This document shows positions 17,654-26,624 of a stretch of 64,000 bases of DNA, one piece after another. The DNA is taken from positions 2,899,501-2,963,500 of the forward strand of contig NZ_CP076132.1 of the NCBI RefSeq assembly GCF_018736045.1. Direction: 5' to 3'. The notes beneath the pieces were generated by a model, which was not told the origin of the DNA, did no database searches, and saw only the letters and a program-made list of their open reading frames with translations. This DNA is from Flammeovirga yaeyamensis (GTDB lineage: Bacteria > Bacteroidota > Bacteroidia > Cytophagales > Flammeovirgaceae). Every line of letters begins with the position of its first letter. Within the stretch, counting starts at the first letter, position 1. A program made the position numbers and the translations under genes.

Positions 17654-19786
17654 CTAATCCTTAAGAAGGATTTCCAATACTGTTTTAGCTGAATAAGGAA
17701 CACGGGTACCAGGACCAAATACGGCTTCAACACCTGAATCGTACAAGAATTGATAATCTTGTTCAGGAATTACACCACCAGCAAATACCATAATATCGTC
17801 TCTACCTAAACGCTTCAACTCATCGATAAGTTGAGGAATTAGGGTTTTGTGACCAGCAGCTAATGAAGATGCACCTACGCAATCTACATCGTTTTCTGCT
17901 GCTTGACGAGCTACTTCTTCTGGTGTTTGGAATAATGGTCCCATATCAACGTCAAATCCGATATCAGCGAATGAAGTGGCAATTACTTTTGCACCTCTAT
18001 CGTGACCGTCTTGACCCATCTTAGCAATCATTACTCTTGGACGCTTACCTTCTAATTTTTCGAATTGGTTAGCAAGGTCTTTCGCCTCAGCAAATGCTTT
18101 ATCTCCAGCTACCTCATGAGAGTAAACTCCTGAGATGTTACGGATTGTCGCTTTGTATCTACCAAAATCTTTTTCCATTGCATCTGAAATTTCACCAAGT
18201 GATGCACGGCATCTTGCAGCTTCTACTGCTAGTTCTAACAAGTTACCTTCTCCTGTAGCAGCAGCAACTTCAATTGCTTTGATTGCAGCTTCTACTTTAG
18301 CTTGATCTCTATTTTCTCTTAACGCTTTCAAGCCTGCAATTTGACCTTCTCTTACAACAGTGTTGTCGATTTCAAGAACGTCAATTTCAGTCTTCTCATC
18401 TGCAAGATACTTATTTACACCTACAATTGTATCTTGACCTGAGTCGATTCTAGCTTGCTTTCTTGCAGAAGCCTCCTCGATACGCATCTTAGGAATACCT
18501 TTTTCAATCGCTTTAGCGATACCGCCGTGCTCTTCTACTTCTTCGATAAGTTTCCAAGCTTTTTGAGCGATTTCATTAGTTAAGTACTCAACATAGTGAG
18601 AACCTGCCCATGGATCAATTACTTTACATACGTTTGTTTCGTCTTGGATGTAAAGCTGAGTGTTTCTTGCAATACGTGCAGAGAAATCTGTAGGTAATGC
18701 AATAGCTTCATCCAATGCGTTGGTGTGAAGTGATTGAGTATGACCAAGTGCAGCACCCATCGCCTCGATTGCAGTTCTTGCAACGTTGTTGAATGGATCT
18801 TGCTCAGACAATGACCAACCTGAAGTTTGAGAGTGAGTTCTCAAAGCCATTGACTTAGGATTTTTAGGACCGAATTGCTTTACAATTTTAGCCCAAAGCA
18901 TACGACCAGCACGCATCTTAGCAATCTCCATGAAGTGGTTCATACCAATTGCCCAGAAGAATGATAGACGTGGAGCGAAATCATCAATATCTAATCCCGC
19001 AGCAATACCTGCACGGATATACTCTAAACCATCAGCTAATGTGTATGCTAACTCGATATCTGCAGTTGCACCTGCTTCTTGCATGTGATAACCTGAGATA
19101 GAAATTGAGTTATATTTCGGCATGTTCTTAGAAGTATAAGAGAAGATATCCGAAATAATTCTCATTGATGGTTTTGGAGGGTAGATATAAGTGTTACGTA
19201 CCATGAATTCCTTAAGGATATCATTTTGGATCGTACCACTCAATTTATCTTTAGAAACACCTGACTCTTCTGCAGCTACAATGTAGAATGCAAGAACTGG
19301 AATCACGGCGCCGTTCATTGTCATAGAAACTGACATTTTATCCAATGGAATATCATTGAATAAAACTTTCATGTCCTCAACAGAGTCGATAGCAACACCT
19401 GCTTTACCAACATCACCAACTACTCTTGGGTGGTCTGAATCGTAACCACGGTGAGTAGCCAAGTCAAATGCTACTGATAAACCTTTCTGACCTGCAGCAA
19501 GGTTTCTTTTATAGAATGCATTTGATTCCTCTGCTGTTGAGAAACCTGCATATTGACGGATCGTCCATGGACGTAACGCGTACATTGCAGAGTAAGGTCC
19601 TCTTAAGAAAGGAGGAAGACCAGCTGCAAAATTTAAGTGTTCTGCAGATGAGTAGTCTTCTTCTTGGAAGCCTTTTTTAACCGGAATCCCTTCAGCGGTC
19701 ATCCATTTATTTTGATCTTCAACTAACTTTTCTGGAGTTGTTAGTTGAATGTTATTTAGATCTATTTTTGAAAAATCTGGTTTCAT
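17654..19786 (-). CDS. mutB: Methylmalonyl-CoA mutase, large (catalytic) subunit
   Basis: 710 aa from the ATG ending at 19786 ([10 protein letters not shown]); the longer version would need a TTG three codons earlier. The N-terminal TIM barrel starts with [27 protein letters not shown], as in MutB/ScpA. The C-terminal cobalamin domain has the DGHDRG motif near residue 593, whose histidine coordinates cobalt, followed by the GASSLAAGH segment. It interconverts (R)-methylmalonyl-CoA and succinyl-CoA with adenosylcobalamin. The gene is 27 bp downstream of mutA. The nearby meaB encodes its GTPase chaperone and mce supplies the right epimer. Confidence 0.97.
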   Translation of the reverse strand: MKPDFSKIDLNNIQLTTPEKLVEDQNKWMTAEGIPVKKGFQEEDYSSAEHLNFAAGLPPFLRGPYSAMYALRPWTIRQYAGFSTAEESNAFYKRNLAAGQKGLSVAFDLATHRGYDSDHPRVVGDVGKAGVAIDSVEDMKVLFNDIPLDKMSVSMTMNGAVIPVLAFYIVAAEESGVSKDKLSGTIQNDILKEFMVRNTYIYPPKPSMRIISDIFSYTSKNMPKYNSISISGYHMQEAGATADIELAYTLADGLEYIRAGIAAGLDIDDFAPRLSFFWAIGMNHFMEIAKMRAGRMLWAKIVKQFGPKNPKSMALRTHSQTSGWSLSEQDPFNNVARTAIEAMGAALGHTQSLHTNALDEAIALPTDFSARIARNTQLYIQDETNVCKVIDPWAGSHYVEYLTNEIAQKAWKLIEEVEEHGGIAKAIEKGIPKMRIEEASARKQARIDSGQDTIVGVNKYLADEKTEIDVLEIDNTVVREGQIAGLKALRENRDQAKVEAAIKAIEVAAATGEGNLLELAVEAARCRASLGEISDAMEKDFGRYKATIRNISGVYSHEVAGDKAFAEAKDLANQFEKLEGKRPRVMIAKMGQDGHDRGAKVIATSFADIGFDVDMGPLFQTPEEVARQAAENDVDCVGASSLAAGHKTLIPQLIDELKRLGRDDIMVFAGGVIPEQDYQFLYDSGVEAVFGPGTRVPYSAKTVLEILLKD

Positions 19787-19813
19787 TTTCTTCAATTTTA
19801 GTCACTCAGTTAA

Positions 19814-21652
19814 TTAAACAATTTCCAAATCATTTTGGAACTGTTGAAGAGTTTGGATAGCGTTTGTTTTTACATGAACAAAACCATCTATCCCTGCTGC
19901 AAGATAATCAGCTTCTTTTTCGCCCGGATGACCCGCAAGAATCAACTTTTTGTTTTTCACTGGCGACGACTTGAATGTCTTAGCAAATTGCTCTACGTGC
20001 TCTGCATATTCAGGATCCGAAGAACAGATAACAATTACATCACCATCAGAATCGATAGCTCCTTGTACTGCTTCTTCTGCTGAATTAAAGAATTTCTCAT
20101 TCGATACAAAACCTGCTGTACCAAAGAAATCCATTGCGAAAGTAGAACGTGCTTTTCTCATTGCTAAGTTACCGAACAATGCATTGAATACTTTCGGACG
20201 GCTTCCACCATCTTTCACGTATTTCTCTGTTCTTAAACGTAACTGCTCAAATTGAAGTGTAGCTCTTTGTGGATGTAATAATTCTACATCAGCTACTTGA
20301 TCGTGTGCTACAAGAATTGAATCAGGATTCACTTCTTCTTGTTGGTTAGGGTAACGGTTAGTACCTACATATACACTACGACGTTGAGAAATCAATTTCT
20401 CTTTTTGATCACGTGTTTTTCCAATTAAAGATTGGATGTTACCATGCTTAAAGTTAGTCATGTATCCATCTTCAGCTTCAATTGTTTGGAACAATTTCAA
20501 ACCAGTATCCAATAACATTTCAGTTAATGAATCTAGGTAGAATGAACCTGCTGCTGGATCTGCAACTTTACCAAGGTAAGCTTCTTCTCTCATGATATGA
20601 GAAATATTTAAAGCTACACGTTGTGACTGAGTTGTTGGCTTTTCGTATGAAGCGTTATGTGCTTCGATATTGATCGCATTTACACCACCTAAAACTGCAG
20701 ACATCGCTTCTGTAGTATTACGAAGCATGTTTACGTTTGGATCATAAAGTGATTTAGACCAAAGAGACGAGTTACCTACGATATTAATTGACTTAGGATC
20801 AAAGTTTTTATCATAAAGATGAGCTACTTCAATAGTCAACAATCTTAATGCTCTGAATTTAGCAATTTCGTGGAAATAGTCGCCTGCAACTGCTGCTTGG
20901 AACATTACATTTGACAATACATCCGTTGGCTCAACACCTAATTCTTGTAATTGAGAAATATACTCTACAAGAACGTTTAATGAGAATGCTAATTCTTGAA
21001 TATGGTTAGCACCTGAGTTAACAAAAGGAAGTGAGTTAATACACAACACTTTAAATTCAGGCATCTCAGAAGTATAAGAGATCAAACGTGCTAAACGTTG
21101 GAAACCTTCTTCATCTAATTTACCAGTAGTAGACCAAGCTGAGATTGGATCAAAGTTCACAAATCCTCTTGCTTTGTCTAATGACACGCCGTGGATGTGA
21201 AGATAACCTACATAATCTTTAACTAATGTTCTTGGATGAGCAACATTCTCAAATCCAATAGAAACCATCTCAATGCTAATACCTTTTAAAGCTACTTCTA
21301 AATCGAAGTCTTTAATGTTACCTACATTAAAAATAAGTCCCTCTACTCCTCTTTCTAATAAGAATAATGCGTTTTTGTTAGCTTCTTCATTAGTCGCACC
21401 TACAACTTGTTGCAAGCTTAACCAATTCATACCTTCTTTTTCTGATGAAGGAAGAATATTTTTTAAATTTTCTAATGAAGTATTTGCTTCAGGTCTGTCT
21501 TCTGGGTTGAAATACGGCTGTATTTGCATACCGTTTTCCGTTTTCCAAACGAGTTTACGGTCGAAGTCAGCACCTTTAAGATCAGTTATAACTTTTTCTT
21601 TCCAAGTTTCCTTACTGATCGGCTCGAAGTCTGAAAATAACTTGTTGGCCAT
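19814..21652 (-). CDS. mutA: Methylmalonyl-CoA mutase, small (non-catalytic) subunit
   Basis: 612 aa, the expected length for the small subunit. It shows the shared barrel fold (NMLRNTTEAMSAVLGGVNAI; DPAAGSFYLDSLTEML) and a degenerate C-terminal domain. There, NALFGNLAMRKARSTFAMDFFGTAGF replaces the cobalamin motif, so DxHxxG is absent, as is normal for MutA. It forms the heterodimer with MutB. The 123-bp gap upstream contains a hairpin and a possible regulatory element, so mutAB may have its own promoter in addition to readthrough from mmdB. Confidence 0.95.
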   Translation of the reverse strand: MANKLFSDFEPISKETWKEKVITDLKGADFDRKLVWKTENGMQIQPYFNPEDRPEANTSLENLKNILPSSEKEGMNWLSLQQVVGATNEEANKNALFLLERGVEGLIFNVGNIKDFDLEVALKGISIEMVSIGFENVAHPRTLVKDYVGYLHIHGVSLDKARGFVNFDPISAWSTTGKLDEEGFQRLARLISYTSEMPEFKVLCINSLPFVNSGANHIQELAFSLNVLVEYISQLQELGVEPTDVLSNVMFQAAVAGDYFHEIAKFRALRLLTIEVAHLYDKNFDPKSINIVGNSSLWSKSLYDPNVNMLRNTTEAMSAVLGGVNAINIEAHNASYEKPTTQSQRVALNISHIMREEAYLGKVADPAAGSFYLDSLTEMLLDTGLKLFQTIEAEDGYMTNFKHGNIQSLIGKTRDQKEKLISQRRSVYVGTNRYPNQQEEVNPDSILVAHDQVADVELLHPQRATLQFEQLRLRTEKYVKDGGSRPKVFNALFGNLAMRKARSTFAMDFFGTAGFVSNEKFFNSAEEAVQGAIDSDGDVIVICSSDPEYAEHVEQFAKTFKSSPVKNKKLILAGHPGEKEADYLAAGIDGFVHVKTNAIQTLQQFQNDLEIV

Positions 21653-21692
21653 TTTTATTTAATTTTTATATAATTTACAATCAATAGATAAA

Positions 21693-21708
21693 CGAATATT
21701 TCGAACTG
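21693..21708. promoter_or_regulatory. Weak copy of the mce/meaB motif upstream of mutA
   Basis: On the minus strand CAGTTCGAAATATTCG shares AGTTCG and ATA at the same spacing with GTRGTTCGCRATACC from the mce-meaB region. It lies 40 bp before the mutA ATG. The match is partial and could be chance. Confidence 0.25.
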
Positions 21709-21731
21709 AAATTCAAGTATTTTTTATAATT

Positions 21732-21761
21732 GGTATCAGTAGATTTAAAGCTACTGATACC
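21732..21761. terminator. Hairpin between mmdB and mutA
   Basis: GGTATCAGTAG (21732-21742) pairs perfectly over 11 bp with CTACTGATACC (21751-21761). On the minus strand no T-run follows, so it may attenuate or protect the message rather than fully end mmdB transcription. Confidence 0.55.
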
Positions 21762-21775
21762 TTTATTATTTATAA

Positions 21776-23071
21776 CTATAAATTAGAGAAGTAAGTTAAG
21801 AAACTCATCAAAATACCCGCAGCGACTGCAGAACCAATCACACCAGATACATTAGGTGCCATGGCATGCATCAATAAATGATTAGAAGAATCGGCTTTTA
21901 AACCTTCTTGCTGTACTACTCTAGCAGAATCAGGAACAGCAGATACTCCAGCTGCACCGATAAGTGGATTCAGTTTATCATCCCCTTTTAGGAAAAGGTT
22001 CATGAACTTTGCAAAAGCTAATCCAGAGAATGTTGCGATTGCAAAAGATATTGCACCCAAAGCAAAGATTTTCATACTATTTAAAGTAATAAACTCTGAT
22101 GCTTGTGTTGATGCGCCAACTGTTACCCCTAAAAGAATAGTAACGATATCGATCATTGATGTTCTAGCAGTATTTGCTAATCTTTCTGTATGTCCAGATT
22201 CTTTCAATAAGTTACCAAAGAACAACATACCTAAAAGTGGTAATGCACTTGGTGAAATGAAAGTGGTAATGATTAAACCAATAATTGGGAATAAGATTTT
22301 TTCTGTCTTATGTACCGTTCTTGGCGGCTTCATTCTAATTTTTCTTTCCTCTAAACTTGTCATCAATCTCATAATTGGAGGTTGAATCACTGGTACTAGT
22401 GCCATATATGAATACGCTGCAATAGCGATGGCACCCAATAAGTGAGGAGCTTCTTTTGATGATAGGAAAATGGCTGTTGGGCCATCTGCTCCACCAATAA
22501 TACCAATTGATGCTGCTTCTTTAAGATCAAATCCTAAGGCGATTGCACCAATAAAAGTTAAGAATACGCCGACTTGTGCCGCTGCACCTAACAACATAAG
22601 TTTAGGGTTAGCGATCAATGAAGAAAAGTCAGTCATTGCTCCAATTCCAAGGAAAATTAAAGGAGGATAAATACCCTTCTGGACCCCAAAATAAAGATAA
22701 TTTAATACAGAACCTTGTTCGTAGATACCAATTTGGTTTCCCGCAACAAAAGGTACGTTTCCTATGATAACCCCTGTACCAATTGGAATAAGTAACAGTG
22801 GCTCATAATCATATTTAATAGCAAGAAAAATAAAAAACAATCCTACTGCAATCATAATTAAATTCGGGACAGTTGCGTTTGCAAATCCTGTCATCGAGAT
22901 AAAATTACTCAAGCCTTCTAACGCCATAGTACTAAAACCAGGAGTAGAAGATGCGGCAGCTTCATTTGTTATTGAACCAATCGTTTGGTTAGAAACTACG
23001 CTAGCTGTTGCTGTAGCCCAAGCTACCAATATGGTAGCAATCGATCCAAATACTATAAATATACGTTTCAT
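21776..23071 (-). CDS. mmdB: Sodium-pumping decarboxylase beta subunit (MmdB/OadB type)
   Basis: 431 aa, highly hydrophobic, with about nine or more membrane segments. The core family motif GGADGPTAIFLSS, the VGASTQASEF segment and the LIGAAGVSAVPDSARVVQ segment are diagnostic of the beta subunit of Na+-translocating decarboxylases. In the membrane it couples decarboxylation of carboxybiotin to outward Na+ transport. The N-terminal ~30 residues look like an additional signal-like helix. It is last in mmdA-D-C-B, 34 bp after mmdC. Assignment to methylmalonyl-CoA rather than oxaloacetate or glutaconyl-CoA rests on the neighbouring mutase and epimerase genes. Confidence 0.95.
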   Translation of the reverse strand: MKRIFIVFGSIATILVAWATATASVVSNQTIGSITNEAAASSTPGFSTMALEGLSNFISMTGFANATVPNLIMIAVGLFFIFLAIKYDYEPLLLIPIGTGVIIGNVPFVAGNQIGIYEQGSVLNYLYFGVQKGIYPPLIFLGIGAMTDFSSLIANPKLMLLGAAAQVGVFLTFIGAIALGFDLKEAASIGIIGGADGPTAIFLSSKEAPHLLGAIAIAAYSYMALVPVIQPPIMRLMTSLEERKIRMKPPRTVHKTEKILFPIIGLIITTFISPSALPLLGMLFFGNLLKESGHTERLANTARTSMIDIVTILLGVTVGASTQASEFITLNSMKIFALGAISFAIATFSGLAFAKFMNLFLKGDDKLNPLIGAAGVSAVPDSARVVQQEGLKADSSNHLLMHAMAPNVSGVIGSAVAAGILMSFLTYFSNL

Positions 23072-23105
23072 ATAATTCTCTTTATTTTGTTAACTTCAGA
23101 GAAGT

Positions 23106-23525
23106 CTACTCCATCTCTACAAGAACCTCGCCTTGTAAAACAGACTGACCTTCTGATACTTTTACTGTACCAACAACACCGTCTGCTTCCGCTAAAACAT
23201 TATTTTCCATTTTCATGGCTTCCATTGTCATTAACAAGTCACCTGCAGTTACTTTGTCGCCTGCTGCAACTTTCAATGAAACAATTGTTCCTGGTAATGG
23301 AGCAACAACATTGGTTTTCTTCGCAGATCTAGTAATCGCTTTTGGAGCGGCTGTTCTAGGAGCTGAAGATCTAACCAATTTTGGAGTTTTAGAAGATTTC
23401 ACTTCTCTTTCCATTTCCACTGTATAAGGAGTGCCATTAACTTCTAATTCAATAGCCTGTCCTTCTACATTTTTGATATGAACAGCATAGTTATTACCAT
23501 TCACATTGAATTTATATTTTTTCAT
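23106..23525 (-). CDS. mmdC: Biotin carboxyl carrier subunit of the decarboxylase
   Basis: 139 aa. The C-terminal ~70 residues form a biotinyl domain with the target motif EAMKMENNV, whose Lys carries biotin. The middle is a linker rich in Ala/Lys/Ser/Thr, typical of these carriers. The N-terminus (MKKYKFNVNGNNYAVHIKN) resembles the family's short beta domain. It shuttles the carboxyl group between the MmdA carboxyltransferase and the MmdB membrane pump. It lies 12 bp after mmdD and 34 bp before mmdB. Confidence 0.95.
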   Translation of the reverse strand: MKKYKFNVNGNNYAVHIKNVEGQAIELEVNGTPYTVEMEREVKSSKTPKLVRSSAPRTAAPKAITRSAKKTNVVAPLPGTIVSLKVAAGDKVTAGDLLMTMEAMKMENNVLAEADGVVGTVKVSEGQSVLQGEVLVEME

Positions 23526-23537
23526 TTGATTTACTGA

Positions 23538-23906
23538 TTAACGGTGAAGCATTCCACCATGAACGGTATAAATTTTAGAAGACCATGGAGAGTAAGCCTT
23601 TTTCACTTTTTGAATTGTCAACATGGTGTTTTCATCATCATGTGCTTCTTCTAAATAGTGATGGATAGCCGCTGCAATTACAGCGTTAACTTCTCCTGTA
23701 GCATCATTCTCTACTTTCTCAACTTGAGCAATTGGTGCTGCCGCAGCTTTTTGATTCTTTTTAGCATCAATATTTCTACGAATCACCGGCATTGCATAGT
23801 TAAAGAACAAGAAAAGCACTGCTAAAGTAAGGAATACTAAAAGTAGCCCTACGATAGTTACTACCATACCCTCAGATAATTCTACTTGAAGTGGTTGATT
23901 TTCCAT
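23538..23906 (-). CDS. mmdD: OadG-like gamma/delta subunit of the decarboxylase
   Basis: 122 aa, with one N-terminal membrane helix (MVVTIVGLLLVFLTLAVLFL) and a soluble tail that includes a helix with EVNAVIAAAIHHYL, typical of OadG-family subunits. It is thought to hold the carboxyltransferase onto the membrane pump. It is 7 bp downstream of mmdA and 12 bp upstream of mmdC. OadG-like subunits diverge fast, so the call relies on both the sequence pattern and the operon position. Confidence 0.88.
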   Translation of the reverse strand: MENQPLQVELSEGMVVTIVGLLLVFLTLAVLFLFFNYAMPVIRRNIDAKKNQKAAAAPIAQVEKVENDATGEVNAVIAAAIHHYLEEAHDDENTMLTIQKVKKAYSPWSSKIYTVHGGMLHR

Positions 23907-23913
23907 AACTTTC

Positions 23914-25476
23914 TTACAATGGGATGTTTGAGTGTTTCTTAGGAGGATTTATTTCTTTCTTCGTAGCCAATACTTCTAAACCTCTACAGATTCTGAAACG
24001 AGTATTTCTTGGCTCAATTACGTCATCAATAAATCCGTATTTAGCAGCCTGATAAGGGTTAGCAAACTTCTCAGTGTACTCATCCTCTTTATCATGGATA
24101 AATTGAGCTCTTTCTTGTTCGTCTTCAATTTTACGAATTGCTCTACCTTCCAATACTTCTACTGCACCTTTAGCACCCATAACTGCGATTTCTGCAGTTG
24201 GCCATGCATAGTTAAGGTCACCTCTTAATTGTTTAGAACTCATTACGTCGTGAGCTCCACCATAAGACTTTCTTAAAGTAATTGTGATCTTCGGAACTGT
24301 TGCTTCACCATAAGCAAATAGTAACTTCGCACCGTGTAAGATAATACCACCGTATTCTTGACCTGAACCTGGAAGGAAACCTGGTACGTCAACTAGTGTT
24401 ACGATTGGAATATTGAAGGCGTCACAGAATCTAACGAAACGTGCTGCTTTTTTAGAAGCTTCAATATCTAATACACCTGCTAAGAAACTAGGGTTATTGG
24501 CAACGATACCCGCTGGTCTACCGTTAAATCTAGCGAAACCAGTAATAATGTTTTTTGCGTAAGCTCTATGTGTTTCTAAGAACTCGTTATTATCAGCGAT
24601 TGAATGAATGACGTCGTGCATATCATATGGCTTATTCGGATCGTCAGGAATCATTTCATTCAATGCTTCTTCGATTCTATCATGAGGATCGCTACAAGCG
24701 ATAATTGGAGGATCTTCAAGATTGTTTGATGGCATATAGCTGATCAGTTTACGAATTAACATCAAAGTCTCTTCGTCATTTTCTGTCATCATATGTGCCA
24801 CACCTGATTTAGAAGCATGCATATTTGCACCACCTAAATCTTCTGTTGTAATCACCTCACCTGTAACTGACTTTACTACTTTTGGACCAGTAACAAACAT
24901 GTATGATGTTTGATCAGTCATTAAGATAAAGTCAGTTAAGGCTGGAGAATAAACGGCACCACCAGCACAAGGACCTAGAATTGCAGAAATTTGAGGAACA
25001 ACACCAGAAGCCATAATATTTCTTTGGAAGATTTCAGCATAACCTGCTAAAGATCTAACACCTTCTTGAATTCTGGCTCCACCTGAGTCGTTTAGACCAA
25101 TAACTGGTGCACCTACTTTCATTGCCTGATCCATTACTTTACAGATCTTTTGAGCGAATGTTTCAGAAAGTGAACCTCCAAATACAGTGAAGTCTTGAGC
25201 GAATACATAAACTACTCTACCGTCTATTGTACCATGACCCGTAACTACACCATCTGATAAATATTGTTGTTTGTCCAAACCAAACGATTTCGTACGGTGA
25301 GTTACGAACATATCGTACTCCTCGAAACTACCTTCGTCTAATAACAAGTTAATTCTCTCTCTAGCCGTTAACTTTCCTTGGTCGTGTTGCTTATCAATTC
25401 TTTTTTCACCACCACCGAGGCGTGCTTGAGCTCGTTTCTCTACAAGTTCTCTGATCTTGTCTCTGTTTGTACCCAT
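23914..25476 (-). CDS. mmdA: Methylmalonyl-CoA decarboxylase / propionyl-CoA carboxylase carboxyltransferase subunit
   Basis: 520 aa, typical of the crotonase-fold carboxyltransferase. The sequence has the N-terminal [20 protein letters not shown], the [17 protein letters not shown] acyl-CoA oxyanion region, and the C-terminal [19 protein letters not shown] and [11 protein letters not shown] segments of the PccB/MmdA family. It moves CO2 between biotin and propionyl-CoA/methylmalonyl-CoA. With the membrane beta subunit next door, decarboxylation coupled to Na+ export is likely. No biotin carboxylase gene is present in the window, so carboxylase activity would need a subunit from elsewhere. 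Confidence 0.95.
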   Translation of the reverse strand: MGTNRDKIRELVEKRAQARLGGGEKRIDKQHDQGKLTARERINLLLDEGSFEEYDMFVTHRTKSFGLDKQQYLSDGVVTGHGTIDGRVVYVFAQDFTVFGGSLSETFAQKICKVMDQAMKVGAPVIGLNDSGGARIQEGVRSLAGYAEIFQRNIMASGVVPQISAILGPCAGGAVYSPALTDFILMTDQTSYMFVTGPKVVKSVTGEVITTEDLGGANMHASKSGVAHMMTENDEETLMLIRKLISYMPSNNLEDPPIIACSDPHDRIEEALNEMIPDDPNKPYDMHDVIHSIADNNEFLETHRAYAKNIITGFARFNGRPAGIVANNPSFLAGVLDIEASKKAARFVRFCDAFNIPIVTLVDVPGFLPGSGQEYGGIILHGAKLLFAYGEATVPKITITLRKSYGGAHDVMSSKQLRGDLNYAWPTAEIAVMGAKGAVEVLEGRAIRKIEDEQERAQFIHDKEDEYTEKFANPYQAAKYGFIDDVIEPRNTRFRICRGLEVLATKKEINPPKKHSNIPL

Positions 25477-25508
25477 AAATTTTTACCCAGAGGGCATTTG
25501 TCAAATCA

Positions 25509-25525
25509 GACCGGATCCACCGGTC
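25509..25525. repeat. Short GC-rich hairpin upstream of mmdA
   Basis: GACCGG and CCGGTC (6 bp) face each other around ATCCA, 33 bp before the mmdA ATG on the minus strand. It would form in the mRNA between the small ORF and mmdA; its role is unknown. Confidence 0.4.
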
Positions 25526-25544
25526 ATCAATAAGTGTTTGTTAT

Positions 25545-25697
25545 CTATTTTCTTTTCTTTTCTAAATAACTTCTCTCTAAGGCGACTTGATCCATTACTT
25601 GATGGTACCGTTCATTAATAATAGTTTCCATCTTTTTGTCCCGAGTCATCTTACAGTTGGTTGTTTTCTTTTGCTGTGTTCGTTTTACTGTTGTCAT
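25545..25697 (-). CDS. Possible 50-aa basic small protein
   Basis: An ATG-initiated frame of 50 codons ends in TAG, inside the 361-bp gap between mce and mmdA and on the same strand. The product is very rich in Lys/Arg (starts MTTVKRTQQKKTTNCK, ends LERSYLEKKRK) and has an amphipathic helical stretch in its second half. No family is recognised. It is 68 bp upstream of mmdA and 140 bp downstream of mce, so it could be co-transcribed. It lacks a Shine-Dalgarno sequence, which is normal here. It may also be a chance ORF in a leader. Confidence 0.4.
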   Translation of the reverse strand: MTTVKRTQQKKTTNCKMTRDKKMETIINERYHQVMDQVALERSYLEKKRK

Positions 25698-25741
25698 GGT
25701 AGGTTAAGGTTTGATTAGTTAATTTGATAGTAAAAGAGATA

Positions 25742-25769
25742 GTTGCAAGATTGTGACTTGCAACAATCT
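25742..25769 (-). promoter_or_regulatory. Two mutually exclusive hairpins between mce and mmdA
   Basis: GTTGCAAG (25742-25749) pairs with CTTGCAAC (25757-25764), 8 bp. AGATTGT (25748-25754) pairs with ACAATCT (25763-25769), 7 bp. The arms overlap, so only one hairpin can form at a time. On the minus strand a pyrimidine-rich stretch (TATCTCTTTTAC) follows. The arrangement resembles an attenuator, or a simple mce terminator. Confidence 0.4.
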
Positions 25770-25837
25770 CAGTAGATAATAATAAAAGCTTTCAGCGCTG
25801 TTAATAGTATGTTAGTAAGGAGTTGAAGTATTTTTTA

Positions 25838-26242
25838 CTACTTCTTCTCACAAAGTTCTGTAAGAACACCGTGAGTTGATTTTGGATGCAAGAAAGCGAT
25901 ATCTAAGCCCTCTGCTCCTTTTCTTGGAGTTTTGTCTAATAAACGTACTCCTTTCTCCTCAGCGTCTTTAAGATTTTCTTCGATACCTTTAACAGCGAAT
26001 GCCATATGGTGCATTCCTGGACCTTTTTTAGCTACAAATTTGCCAATAGGACCATCTTCTGAAGTTGATTCTAAAAGTTCTATTTTCGTATCTCCCACTT
26101 TGAAGAATGCAGTTTTTACTTTTTGCTCTTCTACTTCTTCAATAGCGTAACATTTAAGACCTAGAACCTCCTCATAATACTTGATAGATTCTTCTAGATT
26201 TTCTACTGCTACTCCGATATGTTCGATATGTGAAATATTCAT
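25838..26242 (-). CDS. mce: Methylmalonyl-CoA epimerase
   Basis: 134 aa, a single VOC-fold protein of the usual length. HIEHIGVAVENLEESIKYY at the N-terminus, GPGMHHMAFAVKGIEENL in the second half, and the HPKSTHGVLTELCE end are all characteristic of methylmalonyl-CoA epimerase. It interconverts the (S) form used by the carboxylase/decarboxylase and the (R) form used by the mutase, linking the two enzyme sets in this cluster. It is the first gene of the minus-strand group and diverges from meaB, with a shared motif in between. Confidence 0.96.
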   Translation of the reverse strand: MNISHIEHIGVAVENLEESIKYYEEVLGLKCYAIEEVEEQKVKTAFFKVGDTKIELLESTSEDGPIGKFVAKKGPGMHHMAFAVKGIEENLKDAEEKGVRLLDKTPRKGAEGLDIAFLHPKSTHGVLTELCEKK

Positions 26243-26271
26243 ATTTTTATTTTTAAAATGATTAAAATACA

Positions 26272-26286
26272 GTGGTTCGCAATACC
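26272..26286 (+). promoter_or_regulatory. Motif copy 1 (GTGGTTCGCAATACC) next to mce
   Basis: This 15-mer lies 30 bp before the mce ATG. It matches the meaB-proximal copy at 13 of 15 positions, and the similarity extends into the following WGTTK. Both copies have the same orientation on the plus strand. Operator or activator-site function is inferred. Confidence 0.5.
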
Positions 26287-26590
26287 TGTTGTATTAATTT
26301 CTGTAGCGTAAAATTGACAATTGAGGGTGTTAAATTCAGTAACATTCATCATCAAAAGGATAATTTATTATCATAAAATTATAATCTATTTGATAAGATA
26401 AATCTCCCCTCCATTTATAAGTTACTGATTAGTTGATTATTAGAATGATTACATTTATCACCTTTTTATAATTTTATTATTTATTGATCATTATTAGATA
26501 ACTAAAATATTTACACTTAATAAAAATTTAGATTAGAAATATTCTTTGAATTAGTGTTTTATAGATAAAAGAATTATTAGTTTTACATCG

Positions 26591-26605
26591 GTAGTTCGCG
26601 ATACC
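26591..26605 (+). promoter_or_regulatory. Motif copy 2 (GTAGTTCGCGATACC) next to meaB
   Basis: This copy ends 19 bp before the meaB ATG. The extended form GGTAGTTCGCGATACC starts with GGTA and ends with TACC, a partial dyad as expected for a protein-binding site. Confidence 0.5.
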
Positions 26606-26624
26606 AGTTTCAAAATATAGAATC

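Larger units (their letters stand above)
26243..26624. other. 382-bp divergent control region between mce and meaB
   Basis: AT-rich DNA without a convincing ORF. Near each end it contains one copy of the motif GTRGTTCGCRATACC (26272-26286 and 26591-26605). I find no TAnnTTTG promoter in the usual place for either gene, so promoters here may be of another type. Confidence 0.6.

Noticed and set aside
26243-26624. Cobalamin riboswitch expected near mutase genes
   Set aside because: No B12-box or long conserved stem was found upstream of meaB, mce or mutA; only the 15-bp motif is present.
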